A stretch of DNA of 64,000 nt from Chloroflexota bacterium. GTDB lineage: Bacteria > Chloroflexota > Dormibacteria > Dormibacterales > Dormibacteraceae. The position numbers were made by a program, and so were the translations under genes. This document shows positions 1 to 9,597 of the stretch, one piece after another. The stretch covers positions 1-64,000 of the forward strand of contig VBFH01000023.1 of assembly GCA_005883575.1 (NCBI GenBank), in the 5' to 3' direction. The notes under the pieces were generated by a model. The model searched no databases. It saw nothing but the letters and a program-made list of their open reading frames with translations, and was not told where the DNA came from. Every line of letters starts with the position of its first letter. Position 1 is the stretch's first letter.

Positions 1-472
1 GCTCACACGACACGCACGCCATCAGCTGGGGCGCGTAGCCGAGCAGATCCAGGGCCGTCATCAAGAACCACGCCGAAGCTCGGCGGGGATCGGTTTCGCG
101 AGCCAGCTCGTCAAGGGCCGTCACCGTAAGCTCGTACACCCCGTCCACCGGGTGCCGGTCCTCGCACACCCGCTCCGCCAACTCCGCGATCAGAGCCGCG
201 TGCGCCATCCGCTCGACGTCGCCCTCGATCCGGTATCCGGGTACCCGCTGCACCTGCGCCACCACGTCCAGCTCGCCCCGGCCCTTGGCCAGCAGAACGT
301 CCACGTGCCCGTACAGCTCCAGCGATGGACCCAGCTTCGACTCCGGCCGGCGGACTCCCTTGGCGATCGCGCCCACCTTGCCGTGCGTGCGCGTCAGAAA
401 GGTGAAGATCCGGTCGGCCTCGCCGTAGTCGAGCTTGCGCAGCACGACGGCGCGGTCACGATAGGTGGCCAG
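1..472 (-). CDS. recO: DNA repair protein RecO (3' part beyond window edge)
   Basis: RecO loads RecA at gaps by working with RecF and RecR in recombinational repair. The visible part, about 157 residues, starts with the OB-fold: [19 protein letters not shown], then FTFLTRTHGKVGAIAKGVRR, and reaches the first CxxC (CVSC) of the C-terminal zinc site where the window ends. No ATG, GTG or TTG lies upstream in frame for over 100 bases. The best start is CTG at 472, giving Met-Ala-Thr, with AGGAAGGAA just before it. A GTG nine codons further in would remove the first strand of the OB-fold. The gene overlaps the preceding CNNM gene by 17 bp, so the two are probably co-transcribed and translationally coupled. 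Confidence 0.85.
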   Translation of the reverse strand, partial: MATYRDRAVVLRKLDYGEADRIFTFLTRTHGKVGAIAKGVRRPESKLGPSLELYGHVDVLLAKGRGELDVVAQVQRVPGYRIEGDVERMAHAALIAELAERVCEDRHPVDGVYELTVTALDELARETDPRRASAWFLMTALDLLGYAPQLMACVSCE

Positions 473-1808
473 TTCCTTCCTCCACTGTTTCGTGAGGTGT
501 GCCGCCGCTGTCCATCGAATCGTCCGGGAACGGCTCTTCGGAGACGACGCGAACGGTCTCGATGCGCCGTCCCTTGACCTTCTCCACCGTCCAGCGCGCG
601 CGCCCGGTCTGAAACGAGTCGCCCTCTTCGGCGATCTTGCCCAGCATCGCGTGCACGTAGCCTCCGACCGAGTCGTAGTCACCCGACTCTTCGATGCCGA
701 GGCGCAATCGCTCGTTCAGCTCCTCGAGCGGGAAGCCGGCGTCGACCCGGACCTCGTGGTCGTTGATGATCTGCAGCAGGTCCTGCTCCCCGGTGTCGTA
801 CTCGTCGCGGATCTCACCCACGATCTCCTCGAGCAAGTCCTCCAGCGTCACCATGCCCGCGGTGCCCCCGTACTCGTCGACCACGATCACCATGTGCTGC
901 TTCTTGGTCCGCATCTCGTTCAGCAGCTCGTCGACCTTCTTTTGCTCAGGCGTGAACAGGATGGGTCGCAGCACCTTGTCCATGTCGAACTTCTGCGAGC
1001 TCGACAGCGTGTAGAAGAGGAGCAGGTCCTTGGTGTGGATCAGGCCTATCACATGGTCGATGTCGTGGTCGTAAACAGGCATCCGCGTGTGGCGGAACTG
1101 TTTGAAGAGCTTGACGATGTCGCGCAGCCCCGCCTCTTTGTCGACCGAAATGATGTCCGTGCGCGGGATCATGATCTCGCGCACCGTCTTGTCACCGATC
1201 TCGATGATGCCGTGGATCATCTGGTGCTCTTGCTCTTCGATGACCCCCGCCTCTTCCGAGACGTGCAGGGCGGTGATCAGCTCCTCTTCAGTCAGGTACG
1301 GGGCGCGTGCCGCCCGCCCGCCGGTCAGCGCGCGCGAGATCAGCGTCACCGCCCACAGCACCGGACTGAGAAACGTGGCCAACCTGTCGACCGGGACCGC
1401 CGCGGCGAGGGCCACACGCTCGGCGTTGGCCAGCGCCAGCGTCTTCGGCGTCACCTCGGCCAGGATCAAAAGCACGACCGAGAGCGCCACCGAATCCAGC
1501 AGCGTCAACCACAAGCGCCACTCCGGCGGTACGCCCCAGCGCGTGAACAGGGAGTCGCTGAGCAAAGCGGACGCGGTCGAGGCGACGATCAGGGCCAGGG
1601 TGTTCGTGAACAGGACGGTGGAAAGAAATCGGTTCGGGTCAGCCCGCAGGCGTTGCAGCGTCGCCGCCGCCTTGCTCCCCTGCTCCGCCAGGTAGCGCAC
1701 ACGCAACCTTCCGACCGAGGTCAGCGCTGTCTCCGTCCCGCTGGCCAGCGCGGCCAGGACGAAGCACAGAGCCATGACGATGACCTCCATCCACTCCTGC
1801 CCTGTCAT
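456..1808 (-). CDS. CNNM/HlyC-CorC family membrane protein with CBS domains
   Basis: This 450-residue protein has the standard architecture of the CNNM/CorC divalent-cation transport family, often labelled hemolysin. A DUF21 membrane region has helices near residues 9-30, 61-83, 100-125 and 132-160. A CBS pair follows at about 206-335, with the signatures [11 protein letters not shown] and [20 protein letters not shown], and a CorC_HlyC domain lies at about 340-425. Members are associated with Mg2+/Co2+ efflux or homeostasis and sit in the cytoplasmic membrane. It starts at ATG, 9 bp after the prs stop, and overlaps recO. The order glmU-prs-CNNM-recO looks like one operon. The cation transported cannot be read from sequence. 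Confidence 0.9.
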   Translation of the reverse strand: MTGQEWMEVIVMALCFVLAALASGTETALTSVGRLRVRYLAEQGSKAAATLQRLRADPNRFLSTVLFTNTLALIVASTASALLSDSLFTRWGVPPEWRLWLTLLDSVALSVVLLILAEVTPKTLALANAERVALAAAVPVDRLATFLSPVLWAVTLISRALTGGRAARAPYLTEEELITALHVSEEAGVIEEQEHQMIHGIIEIGDKTVREIMIPRTDIISVDKEAGLRDIVKLFKQFRHTRMPVYDHDIDHVIGLIHTKDLLLFYTLSSSQKFDMDKVLRPILFTPEQKKVDELLNEMRTKKQHMVIVVDEYGGTAGMVTLEDLLEEIVGEIRDEYDTGEQDLLQIINDHEVRVDAGFPLEELNERLRLGIEESGDYDSVGGYVHAMLGKIAEEGDSFQTGRARWTVEKVKGRRIETVRVVSEEPFPDDSMDSGGTPHETVEEGTGHLS

Positions 1809-1817
1809 CGGAGCGGA

Positions 1818-2807
1818 CTACCGAAAGAGCTCGCTGACGCTCCGGTTCTCGTGTACCCGGATGATCGCTTCAGCGAGCAGAGGCGCCACCGACAGCACCT
1901 TCAGGCGCCCGTCCATCTTCTCGGGGGGGATGGGCACCGTGTCGGTCACGACCACCTCTTCCACGTCAGCGTCCTTGAGCCGGGCCATCGCATCTCCACT
2001 CAGCACGGGATGGGTGGCCACGATGAGCACTCTGTTGGCGCCCTGCTGCCGGAGCGCCACCGCCAGCTTCGACACGGTACCGCCGGTGGTGATGATGTCT
2101 TCGATCACCACGCAGTCGCGTCCCTTCACATCGCCTGAGATCGCGATCACCTCGACCGACTGCTCGTCCGGCCGGCGCTTGTAGCCGAACGCGATCGGCG
2201 CCCCGAGGTCGTTGGCCACGGCCTCTGCACGCCGGCCGCCGCCCGCGTCGGGGGCCACGATGGTGATGTGCTTCAGGTTCATCTGCTTCAGGTGCTCGGC
2301 GAAGATGCGGTGTGGCGACAGGTGGTCGGTGGGCACGTCGAAGAAGCCCTCGATGGCTTCGGCGTGCAGGTCGAACAGCAGCAGCCGGTCGGCCCCGGCC
2401 AGGGTAATGAAGTTCGCCACCAGCTTGGCCGAGATCGGCTCCCGCGGCTGCGTCTTGCGCTCCTTGCGGGCGTAGCCGTAATAGGGGATCACGGCCGTGA
2501 CGCGTCCCGCTGAGGCCCGGCGTAGCGCGTCGAGGATGATGAACAGCTCCATCAGGTGCTCGTTCACCGGCGGGCTCGTCGGCTGGATCACGAACACGTC
2601 GTGTCCGCGCATCGAGTCCTCGATCTTGACGTTGATCTCGCCGTCGGGGAAATGGCGCAGGCGCGGATCGGTCAGCTGAACGTCGAGGATCTCGGCGATC
2701 CGGGCGGCCAGCTTCGGGTTGGCGCCGCCGGAGATGAGCTTGAGCTCGCCCCAGGGCGAGGTCTCCGTCCCGGTGAACTCGACCGCGGTCTGAAGCCTCC
2801 CTATCAA
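1818..2807 (-). CDS. prs: Ribose-phosphate pyrophosphokinase
   Basis: Makes PRPP from ribose-5-phosphate and ATP for nucleotide, His, Trp and NAD synthesis. The 329 residues carry ELKLISGGANPKLA, HFPDGEINVKI, the ATP-binding stretch YYGYARKERKTQPREPISAK, FDLHAEAIEGFFDVP, and a PRPP loop VVIEDIITTGGTV. The usual loop is DDMxDTxGT and the usual VSPDxGGVxRA is VAPDAGGGRRAEA here, so the enzyme is somewhat divergent around the ribose-5-P site. The start is TTG at 2807, overlapping the glmU stop as TTGA, which implies translational coupling. In Bacillus too, prs follows glmU. The first ~19 residues before ELKLISG are extra compared with most family members. Confidence 0.93.
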   Translation of the reverse strand: MIGRLQTAVEFTGTETSPWGELKLISGGANPKLAARIAEILDVQLTDPRLRHFPDGEINVKIEDSMRGHDVFVIQPTSPPVNEHLMELFIILDALRRASAGRVTAVIPYYGYARKERKTQPREPISAKLVANFITLAGADRLLLFDLHAEAIEGFFDVPTDHLSPHRIFAEHLKQMNLKHITIVAPDAGGGRRAEAVANDLGAPIAFGYKRRPDEQSVEVIAISGDVKGRDCVVIEDIITTGGTVSKLAVALRQQGANRVLIVATHPVLSGDAMARLKDADVEEVVVTDTVPIPPEKMDGRLKVLSVAPLLAEAIIRVHENRSVSELFR

Positions 2808-4126
2808 CTGGGTTCCGAATCCGAATCGGGCGATTTCACTGGCTTTCTCCGTACCACCCTAGCGGGAACACCGACGGCTGTCGCGCCGTCCGGGACGTCC
2901 TTGGTGACGACCGAGCCGGCCCCCGTGCGCGATTCCTTGCCAAGTTTGACGGGCGCGACCAGCATCGTGTCCACGCCCACGAATGCGCCATCACCGATCT
3001 CAGTCCGGTTCTTGTTCTTGCCGTCGAAATTGGCCGTAATCGTACCCGCGCCGATGTTTGCGTCCACGCCCAGGTCGGTGTCGCCCAGGTACGAGACGTG
3101 CGGCACCCTGCTTCCGCGCCCGACTTTGGTCCGCACGAGCTCGGCGAAGCTGCCGATGTGCACGTCTTCGGCCAGCTCGGTGCCCGGGCGCAGCTTGGCG
3201 AACGGTCCGCAGTCCGAGCGGTCTCCGATCCTCGCGTCCTCTATATAGACGTGCGGACCGATGCGGCACTCGGAGCCGATCTGGGTGTCTCCCTTGATGA
3301 TGGTGAACGGCTCGATCACCGTGTCCTGGCCGATCGAGACGGCGGCGTCGATGAAGGTGTTGTCCGGGTCGACGATGGTGACGCCGCTCAGCATGTGCTG
3401 CTCCAGGAGCCGGCGCCGGAGAATGTCGGTGGCCTTGGCGAGCCGGACGCGGTCTTTGACGCCCATCGCCTCGTCGGGATCGTCGAGCTTGACCACCGTC
3501 ACCGGCCTCAGGTGCAAAAAGATTTCGGTCAGGTAAAACTCGCGGGCTTTGTTGTCGTCGCCGACCTTCTCCAGCTCACCGGCCAGCCGGCTGCCGTCGA
3601 AGCAGTAGAGACCGACGTTGAACTCGTGGACCTGACGGCGCATAGCGGACGTCGCGTCCTTGCGCTCGACGATCTTTTCCAGCGAACCGTCTGCGGCGCG
3701 GATGATGCGGCCGTCGTCGCGGGTCGGATCCTCGACGCTGGCGATCGTCGCCGGCTTGGCCTGCTCTTGATGGGCGTGGATCACCTTGAGCACGCTGGCG
3801 GCCGTCAGCAGCGGCGAATCGCCGTTGACGACGAGCACCTGGCGGCCACGAAGCTCGCCCTCCGGGATCTGACGCAGTGCGTGGGCGGTACCCTTCGGCT
3901 CGCGTTGATAGATGAGCTCGACACGTGCGTCCAGATGCGCGGCTACGTCCGCATGGTGAGGGTTCGCGATCACCTTCACGTCCTTGACGCCTGCTTCCTT
4001 GACCGTCTCGAGGACCCAGTCGACCATCGGGCGGCCGCAGAGGGGATGGAGGACTTTGGGGGTCCGTGAGCGCATTCGGGTGCCGTGGCCGGCGGCGAGG
4101 ATGACGGCGATGAGGGGCTGGCTCAG
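2804..4126 (-). CDS. glmU: Bifunctional GlmU: GlcNAc-1-P uridyltransferase / GlcN-1-P acetyltransferase
   Basis: Catalyses the last two steps to UDP-GlcNAc for peptidoglycan. The N-terminal nucleotidyltransferase shows LAAGHGTRMRSRTPKVLHPL, GTAHAL, NGDSPLL (metal Asp) and EFNVGLYCF. The left-handed beta-helix from about residue 240 has VPHVSYLGDTDLG with the catalytic His and NIGAGTITANFDGKNKNRT. The first ATG in frame (4075) lies inside the LAAGxGTRM motif and would destroy the active site. Upstream in frame there is no ATG, GTG or TTG before a stop, so CTG at 4126 (Met-Ser-Gln-Pro-Leu-Ile-Ala-Val) is the best start, giving 440 residues. The 3' end overlaps prs by 4 bp. Confidence 0.92.
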   Translation of the reverse strand: MSQPLIAVILAAGHGTRMRSRTPKVLHPLCGRPMVDWVLETVKEAGVKDVKVIANPHHADVAAHLDARVELIYQREPKGTAHALRQIPEGELRGRQVLVVNGDSPLLTAASVLKVIHAHQEQAKPATIASVEDPTRDDGRIIRAADGSLEKIVERKDATSAMRRQVHEFNVGLYCFDGSRLAGELEKVGDDNKAREFYLTEIFLHLRPVTVVKLDDPDEAMGVKDRVRLAKATDILRRRLLEQHMLSGVTIVDPDNTFIDAAVSIGQDTVIEPFTIIKGDTQIGSECRIGPHVYIEDARIGDRSDCGPFAKLRPGTELAEDVHIGSFAELVRTKVGRGSRVPHVSYLGDTDLGVDANIGAGTITANFDGKNKNRTEIGDGAFVGVDTMLVAPVKLGKESRTGAGSVVTKDVPDGATAVGVPARVVRRKPVKSPDSDSEPS

Positions 4127-4136
4127 TTCAGCTCGA

Positions 4137-4235
4137 TTATGCCAGCCGCACGTAGGTGTGGTATCTGGAAGAGAAGCCGTGCACGAGCTGCACCGGCCCG
4201 ACCGCGCCTTCGGGCAGGGTGTTCACGATGGACAT
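4137..4235 (-). CDS. Possible small protein upstream of glmU
   Basis: A 32-residue open frame, MSIVNTLPEGAVGPVQLVHG and onwards, ends with TAA 10 bp before the proposed glmU CTG. Nearly every codon ends in G or C, as in the real genes nearby. An in-frame GTG at 4286 would lengthen it to 49 residues. I recognise no family. It may be real, a leader peptide for glmU, or the remnant of a longer gene. Lon starts divergently 114 bp away. Confidence 0.3.
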   Translation of the reverse strand: MSIVNTLPEGAVGPVQLVHGFSSRYHTYVRLA

Positions 4236-4348
4236 CTCGGCGGGCGTGGAGCAGCCGGTCGTCTTTGGGGCAGGTGAAGCTCCCACCGGCCTGTTCCAAA
4301 GCGAGTTCTGGCCGAACTCCTGACCTCAGGGCGTAGCATCACGTTCTT

Positions 4349-6844
4349 GTGAGCGAGATGCCCGCGGTGAATCTGGAGGGCGCTGTGCCCAGCCATCTCC
4401 CGGTGCTGCCGTTGAAGTCGACGGTGGTCTTTCCTCGCATCTTCATCCCGCTCTCGGTGGGGCGCAAGAAGTCGCTCCAGCTGCTCGACGACCTGTCCGG
4501 GGTCGAGCGCCACATCGCGGTCGCGACCCAGCTCGACGAGTCGAAGGAGGACGTCGACTTCAGGGACATCCACCACGTCGGGACGATGGTGCGAGTGCAG
4601 CATCTGCTCAAGCTGCCGGACGGGACGGTGCAGCTCGCGGTGCTTGGGCTGCGACGCATCCGGCTCACCGAGGCGGAATCGGAAGAGCCTTATCTCACCT
4701 GCGCGGTCGAGATGCTGTCGGAGATCAGCGAGGACATCCTCACCATCGAGCGCGAGGCCCTGATGCGGCGCGCGATCGCCTCGTTTCAGCAGCTCGTGTC
4801 GCTGGCGCCTCACCTGCCCGCCGAGCTCGGCGGCGCCGCGGGCGCGATCGATGACCCCCTCCACCTCGCGTACTACATCGCCAACCACATCCGGCTGACG
4901 ACCGAGCAGAGGCAGGAGATCCTCGAGCTCGACTCTTCGAAGGCCAAGCTCGAGAAGCTGCTCGGCCACATGGCCCACGAGCTCGAGGTTCTGGAGCTCG
5001 GCCGCAAGATCCAGACCCAGGCCGAGGAGCAGATGGGCAAGGCCCAGCGCGAGTACTTCCTGCGCGAGCAGCTCAAGGCGATCCAGCGCGAGCTGGGCGA
5101 GCTGGACACGGAGCACGCGGAGCTGAGCGAGCTGCGCGAGCGGATCGAAAAGGCGGAGCTGCCGGCGGAGGCCAAGCGCGAGGCCGATCGCGAGATCGCG
5201 CGCCTCGAACGCATACCCTCAGCCTCGCCCGAGTCGTCGGTCATCCGCACCTACCTCGAGCTGATCGTCTCCCTACCCTGGAACATGTCCACCGGCGGCG
5301 AGGTCGACGTCAAGAAGGCACGGGAGATCCTCGACGCCGACCACTACGACCTCGACAAGGTCAAGCAGCGGATCGTCGAGCACCTGGCGGTGCGGCGGCT
5401 CAAGCAGGTTCGGGGGTCCACCGACCGCGGCCGCGAGCCGATCCTTTGCTTCGTCGGGCCGCCCGGCGTGGGCAAGACCTCGCTCGGCCAGTCCATCGCG
5501 CGCGCGATGGGTCGCAAGTTCGCCCGCGCCTCGCTGGGCGGCGTGCATGACGAGGCGGAGATCCGCGGCCACCGCCGCACGTACATCGGCGCCATGCCCG
5601 GACGCATCCTGCAGGCGATCCGGCGCGCCGAATCGAACGACCCCGTGTTCATGCTCGACGAGGTCGACAAGATCGGTGCCGACTGGCGGGGCGACCCGTC
5701 GTCGGCACTGCTCGAGGTCCTCGACCCGGAGCAGAACAAGGACTTCCGCGACAACTACCTGGACGTGCCCTTCGACCTGTCGAAGGTGATGTTCATCACG
5801 ACCGCGAACTCGCTCGACACCATCCCGCCCGCGCTGCGCGATCGGATGGAGGTGCTGCATCTCTCCGGCTACACCGAGGAGGAAAAAGTGCAGATCGCGG
5901 AGCGCTTCCTGATCCCCAAGCAGATCCTGGCGCACGGATTGCGGGAGGGCGAGGTCGCGATTTCAGAGGATGCGATCCGCCTGATCATCCGCGAGTACAC
6001 ACGCGAGGCGGGCGTGCGCAACCTGGAGCGAGAGATCGCGTCGCTGATCCGCCGGGACGTGGCGGACATGGCCTCGGGCAAGCGCTTGAAGCGCATGGAC
6101 GGGGCGAAGAAGGTGCGCGCGGCGCTGGGCAAGCGGCGCTTCTACGACGACGTGGCGGAGCGAATCGACCGGCCGGGGATCGCGACCGGCCTGGTGTGGA
6201 CGCCGACCGGCGGCGAGATCATCTTCGTCGAGGCCACGCTCACTCCCGGCAAGGGCGAACTGAAGCTGACCGGGCAGCTGGGCGAGGTGATGAAGGAATC
6301 CGCTGCGGCCGCGCTTTCCTATCTGAAATCACGTGCTGCCGACATCGGCATCGAGCCCTCGCTGTTCGACAAGAACGACATCCACGTCCACGTGCCCGCG
6401 GGAGCGCAGCCGAAGGAAGGACCCTCGGCCGGCGTGACCGTCTTGACGGCCATGGCCTCGATCCTCACCGGGCGCCCGGTGCGCGACGACGTGGCCATGA
6501 CCGGCGAGATCACGCTACGCGGGCGAGTGCTGCCGATCGGCGGCATCAAGGAGAAAGTGCTGGGCGCGCATCGGGCTGGGCTGCGGCGCGTGCTCATGCC
6601 GTCGCACAACGAAGCCGACCTCGACGACATCCCCGCCGACCTGCGTAAGCAGATGCAGTTCGTGATGCTCGAATCGATCGACCAGGTCCTGCGCGAGGCC
6701 CTGGTGTCGCGGCGGCCGGTCGTGCTGAATGGCGGAAACGGGCTGCGGACTACCGTCGTTGCGCGCGCCGCAGGATCCAGTCGTGCGCGGCCAGCTCCGC
6801 CGAGTCGTCGAGGGGCGAAAGGGCGCCGGCCTCCCGTCGCCTGA
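4349..6844 (+). CDS. lon: ATP-dependent Lon protease
   Basis: Cytosolic AAA+ protease that degrades misfolded and regulatory proteins. The 831 residues have a LON substrate-binding domain (about 15-210), a helical coiled region (about 210-300), Walker [10 protein letters not shown] (370-378), Walker B VFMLDEVD (433-440), and the Ser-Lys catalytic site PKEGPSAGV (Ser693) with GGIKEK (Lys734 or Lys736). The start is GTG at 4349; an ATG nine bases on is an alternative. The last ~30 residues are a low-complexity Arg/Pro/Ala tail that overlaps gatD on the other strand by 95 bp, longer than most Lon C-termini. It is transcribed divergently from glmU. Confidence 0.96.
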   Translation: MSEMPAVNLEGAVPSHLPVLPLKSTVVFPRIFIPLSVGRKKSLQLLDDLSGVERHIAVATQLDESKEDVDFRDIHHVGTMVRVQHLLKLPDGTVQLAVLGLRRIRLTEAESEEPYLTCAVEMLSEISEDILTIEREALMRRAIASFQQLVSLAPHLPAELGGAAGAIDDPLHLAYYIANHIRLTTEQRQEILELDSSKAKLEKLLGHMAHELEVLELGRKIQTQAEEQMGKAQREYFLREQLKAIQRELGELDTEHAELSELRERIEKAELPAEAKREADREIARLERIPSASPESSVIRTYLELIVSLPWNMSTGGEVDVKKAREILDADHYDLDKVKQRIVEHLAVRRLKQVRGSTDRGREPILCFVGPPGVGKTSLGQSIARAMGRKFARASLGGVHDEAEIRGHRRTYIGAMPGRILQAIRRAESNDPVFMLDEVDKIGADWRGDPSSALLEVLDPEQNKDFRDNYLDVPFDLSKVMFITTANSLDTIPPALRDRMEVLHLSGYTEEEKVQIAERFLIPKQILAHGLREGEVAISEDAIRLIIREYTREAGVRNLEREIASLIRRDVADMASGKRLKRMDGAKKVRAALGKRRFYDDVAERIDRPGIATGLVWTPTGGEIIFVEATLTPGKGELKLTGQLGEVMKESAAAALSYLKSRAADIGIEPSLFDKNDIHVHVPAGAQPKEGPSAGVTVLTAMASILTGRPVRDDVAMTGEITLRGRVLPIGGIKEKVLGAHRAGLRRVLMPSHNEADLDDIPADLRKQMQFVMLESIDQVLREALVSRRPVVLNGGNGLRTTVVARAAGSSRARPAPPSRRGAKGRRPPVA

Positions 6845-7490
6845 GCGCCCGCGCGATCAGGTAATCGGCGAGGTGGGGGTTCTTCGGCAGCAGCGACCCA
6901 TGTAGGTAGGTGCCGATGATGCCGCCTTGCACGGTGCCTTCTGTCTTGTCCGAGCCGTTGTTGCCCTTCCCCATCACGACCTTGCCGAGAGGTTTCGCGT
7001 CCGGACCGAGGAAGGTGCGGCCGCTGTGGTTTTCGAAACCGACCAGGGTTTTCGGCCTCAGCCCTTCGATGTTCGTCTGCACGACGACGTCGCCGATGAA
7101 GCGCTTGCGGCCCGCCTGCGTGGTTACGTCCATGAGGCCGATGCCGTCGAAGCGCTCGCCTTCCGCCGTCTGGTAGTAGTGGCCCAGCAGCTGGTAGCCG
7201 CCGCAGACGGCCAGCACCTGAGCGCCGTTGCTCACGGCCTTCTGCAGCGATTCGTGCTTGAACTCTTTGAGGTCATCGTAGATGAGCGCCTGCTCACGGT
7301 CCTGGCCGCCGCCGAAGAAAAAGACGTCGACCTCCTCCATCTTCGGGTGAGGGCCGCGCTGCAGCTCGACCAGGTTCGTTTCGAGACCGTGCCACTCCGC
7401 GCGCTTGAGCAGGGTGAGGATGTTGCCGCGGTCACCGTAGATGTTCATGAGGTCCGAGTAGAGCCATCCGACCGTGAATTTCTGGCTCAT
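6750..7490 (-). CDS. gatD: Lipid II isoglutaminyl synthase glutaminase subunit GatD
   Basis: Class-I glutamine amidotransferase that supplies ammonia to MurT for amidation of the D-Glu in lipid II. The 246 residues carry the nucleophile-elbow Cys in [12 protein letters not shown] and the catalytic His in [13 protein letters not shown], with [11 protein letters not shown] earlier. The ATG at 7490 overlaps the murT stop as ATGA, so the partners are coupled at translation, as expected for a heterodimer. The real protein starts at [11 protein letters not shown]; a longer open frame upstream is only the shadow of murT. Its 3' end overlaps the tail of lon in antisense. Confidence 0.93.
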   Translation of the reverse strand: MSQKFTVGWLYSDLMNIYGDRGNILTLLKRAEWHGLETNLVELQRGPHPKMEEVDVFFFGGGQDREQALIYDDLKEFKHESLQKAVSNGAQVLAVCGGYQLLGHYYQTAEGERFDGIGLMDVTTQAGRKRFIGDVVVQTNIEGLRPKTLVGFENHSGRTFLGPDAKPLGKVVMGKGNNGSDKTEGTVQGGIIGTYLHGSLLPKNPHLADYLIARALRRREAGALSPLDDSAELAAHDWILRRAQRR

Positions 7491-8854
7491 GTTTCCCAGT
7501 ATGGGTGCGCCCATCCGCGCCGCACCAGCTCGGCGCGGAGGTCGAGCATCGCGGTGTAGGTGCACAGCACGTGCACCGTGTCGCCCTCGCTCGTACGTTT
7601 GACGAGCAGATCGAGCACTTTGCCGGGGTCGGTCTGCGGTGGCTCGGCGCCGATTACCGCGTACTTGAGCCTGACCGCGAGGTCGTGCGCACGATTGCCG
7701 GCCGGGATGACCACCCTGGCCGTGTCCTTCAGCTGCTCGAAGTCGACGTCCCAGATCCACGAGACGTCCGTGCCGTCCGCCTTGCGGTCGTTGAGACCGA
7801 GGACGAAGTTGGTGCCTCCGGCGAGCTCGACCGCGGTGCGCACGGTCTCGTTGAAGCCGGCCGGATTCTTGCTGAGCACGAGGATGAGCTCGCGGCCGCG
7901 AAACTCGATCCGCTCCTGGCGGCCGAACGCAGCCTTGAAAGTTCTGAGGCGCTCCGCGATGTAGGCCGCATCGAGGCCGAGGCTGCAGGCGGTCGCGTAG
8001 GCGGCGAGCACGTTGTAGCAGTTGTACAGGCCGCCCAGCGGCATCTCGATTCGGGTGCCGCCGATCGTCAGCGCGAGACTTTCGAATCCGTTCAACGTGA
8101 TGTCGGTTGCTGTGACGTCAGGTGCGGGCCTAGTGAAATCGTGGTTGGGGCAGTTGTAGACGCCGTCGTGGCCGACGTACACGGCGTCGAAGACAAGGCT
8201 TGAGCCGCAGCGCGGGCAGGTGCGCGCGTCGGCGGCGTGCGGGAGCTCCTTGCTCGCGACCCTCGTGTCGTCGAGCCCAAACCACAGCGGTGGGTTGGGG
8301 AGGCTGAGCCCGATCTCGGCGACGCGCGGGTCGTCGGCGTTGAGGACGACGTGCGCTGCCGCGGGCAGACCGCTGAGTGCCTTTTCGATCTTCTTGGCGA
8401 TCGACTCGAGCTCTCCGTAGCGGTCGAGCTGGTCCCGAAAGAGGTTGAGCACCAGTGTGGCCTTCGGCTGGATCTCCAGGACCGCCTTGGGCAAGCTTGC
8501 CTCGTCGATCTCGAAGACGCCCCAATCCGCCTTGAGGCGGCCGTCGGCGCCGGCTTTGCTCAGCGCCGCTGCGGTAACACCGAAGATCAGGTTGGCGCCG
8601 GCGCGGTTGGAGACCACGCGCTGGCCGACGCCCTCGAGCAGCCAGGTCACCAGGCGCGCGGTGGTGGTCTTGCCGTTGGTGCCGGTGATGACGGCCGAGC
8701 CTTCGGTGAGGTCTTCGGTCAGGCGGGTCAGGATCTTGGGGTCGATCGCGCGCGCGACGTCGCCTGGCAAGGTGGTGCCGCCGCCGCGTTTGGTGACGCG
8801 GCTGAGGGTGCCGGTGGCTTTGCCGGCCCAGACCGCCGCAGTTTTTCTGATCAT
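7487..8854 (-). CDS. murT: Lipid II isoglutaminyl synthase Mur-ligase-like subunit MurT
   Basis: ATP-dependent partner of GatD that converts D-Glu to D-isoGln in the lipid II stem peptide. The 455-residue protein has the Mur ligase P-loop GTNGKTTTARL (57-67), LNADDPRVAEIG, a zinc ribbon inserted in the central domain (CPRC and then CPNH), and the C-terminal DUF1727 region with LGLNDRKADGTDVSWIWD. The fourth zinc-ribbon ligand, normally Cys, is His here. The start ATG at 8854 overlaps the ispE stop as ATGA. Having this pair implies amidated peptidoglycan of the Gram-positive/Chloroflexota type. Confidence 0.94.
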   Translation of the reverse strand: MIRKTAAVWAGKATGTLSRVTKRGGGTTLPGDVARAIDPKILTRLTEDLTEGSAVITGTNGKTTTARLVTWLLEGVGQRVVSNRAGANLIFGVTAAALSKAGADGRLKADWGVFEIDEASLPKAVLEIQPKATLVLNLFRDQLDRYGELESIAKKIEKALSGLPAAAHVVLNADDPRVAEIGLSLPNPPLWFGLDDTRVASKELPHAADARTCPRCGSSLVFDAVYVGHDGVYNCPNHDFTRPAPDVTATDITLNGFESLALTIGGTRIEMPLGGLYNCYNVLAAYATACSLGLDAAYIAERLRTFKAAFGRQERIEFRGRELILVLSKNPAGFNETVRTAVELAGGTNFVLGLNDRKADGTDVSWIWDVDFEQLKDTARVVIPAGNRAHDLAVRLKYAVIGAEPPQTDPGKVLDLLVKRTSEGDTVHVLCTYTAMLDLRAELVRRGWAHPYWET

Positions 8855-9597
8855 CGCGCGACGGCTCCGCTCACGTTGGTCCAGCACTTGAGGTTGGCGA
8901 TGGCCCTGTTGGCGGCTTCTTCGGTGATCGCCGGTTGGAAAAACGCCGATCCGCTGCCGGTGAGCTGCCACCCAGAGCCAAGACGCTGCGCGAAATCTTT
9001 GATCCGCGGTTCCACGTGCTCGGCCGCGCGCCGGAGGTGGTTGGGGGCTTCGCCTTGCATGTGGTCCCAGGCCTGGTAGACGTCCCCCGTCGACAGCTCG
9101 ATTTCAGGCCACGCGATAGCAAACCAGCTCGGTTCTGTCGGCAGCGGCGTGACTCGTCCTCCCCGACCCTCGACGCGCGCTGCGCCTCCGTGCAGGAAGA
9201 AGGGCACGTCTGAGCCGATCTCTTCCGCGATGCGTTCGAGGTCGAGGTCGAGCCGGAAGATGACCTGCATCCCTCTCAGGGTTGCCGCCGCATCGGAGCT
9301 GGCGCCGCCCATCCCCGATCCCGGCGGAATTCGTTTGTGCAGGTGGATCGACGCGGGCAGTTTTTGGTTCGCCGCTCCCTCCACCGCCTGATGGGCTTTC
9401 AGCACCGAGTTGTCATTGTTGTTGACGCTCATGCCGGACACGGTGAGCGTCGTTTCGTCCGCTCGGGTGATGAGCAGCAGGTCGTGAAGCTCGATGGCCT
9501 GCATCGTCGTTCGGATGTCGTGAAATCCGTCGGGCCGTCGCCTGATGACTTCGAGGTCGAGATTCAGCTTGGCCCGCGCCGGGAGCGCGAGAATCAA
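8851..9597 (-). CDS. ispE: 4-diphosphocytidyl-2-C-methyl-D-erythritol kinase
   Basis: GHMP kinase of the MEP isoprenoid pathway; it phosphorylates CDP-ME. Motifs: ARAKLNLDLEVIRRRPDGFH, the ATP-binding loop PPGSGMGGASSDAAATL, GSDVPFFLHGGAARVEGRG and, near the end, LTGSGSAFF. The start is probably TTG at 9597, overlapping the stop of the preceding gene as TTGA. That gives 248 residues, 30 to 50 shorter than most IspE proteins, with the core motifs intact. It sits between the carbonic-anhydrase-like gene and murT in one tightly packed operon, which links precursor supply for the lipid carrier to wall synthesis. Confidence 0.92.
   Translation of the reverse strand: MILALPARAKLNLDLEVIRRRPDGFHDIRTTMQAIELHDLLLITRADETTLTVSGMSVNNNDNSVLKAHQAVEGAANQKLPASIHLHKRIPPGSGMGGASSDAAATLRGMQVIFRLDLDLERIAEEIGSDVPFFLHGGAARVEGRGGRVTPLPTEPSWFAIAWPEIELSTGDVYQAWDHMQGEAPNHLRRAAEHVEPRIKDFAQRLGSGWQLTGSGSAFFQPAITEEAANRAIANLKCWTNVSGAVAR

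Noticed and set aside
465-2138. Long plus-strand frame opposite the CNNM and prs genes (557 residues)
   Set aside because: Antisense shadow with Arg/His/Leu/Gln-rich sequence and no domain, covering two clearly real genes. Similar long shadows over lon, leuS, metH and gltB were left out for the same reason.
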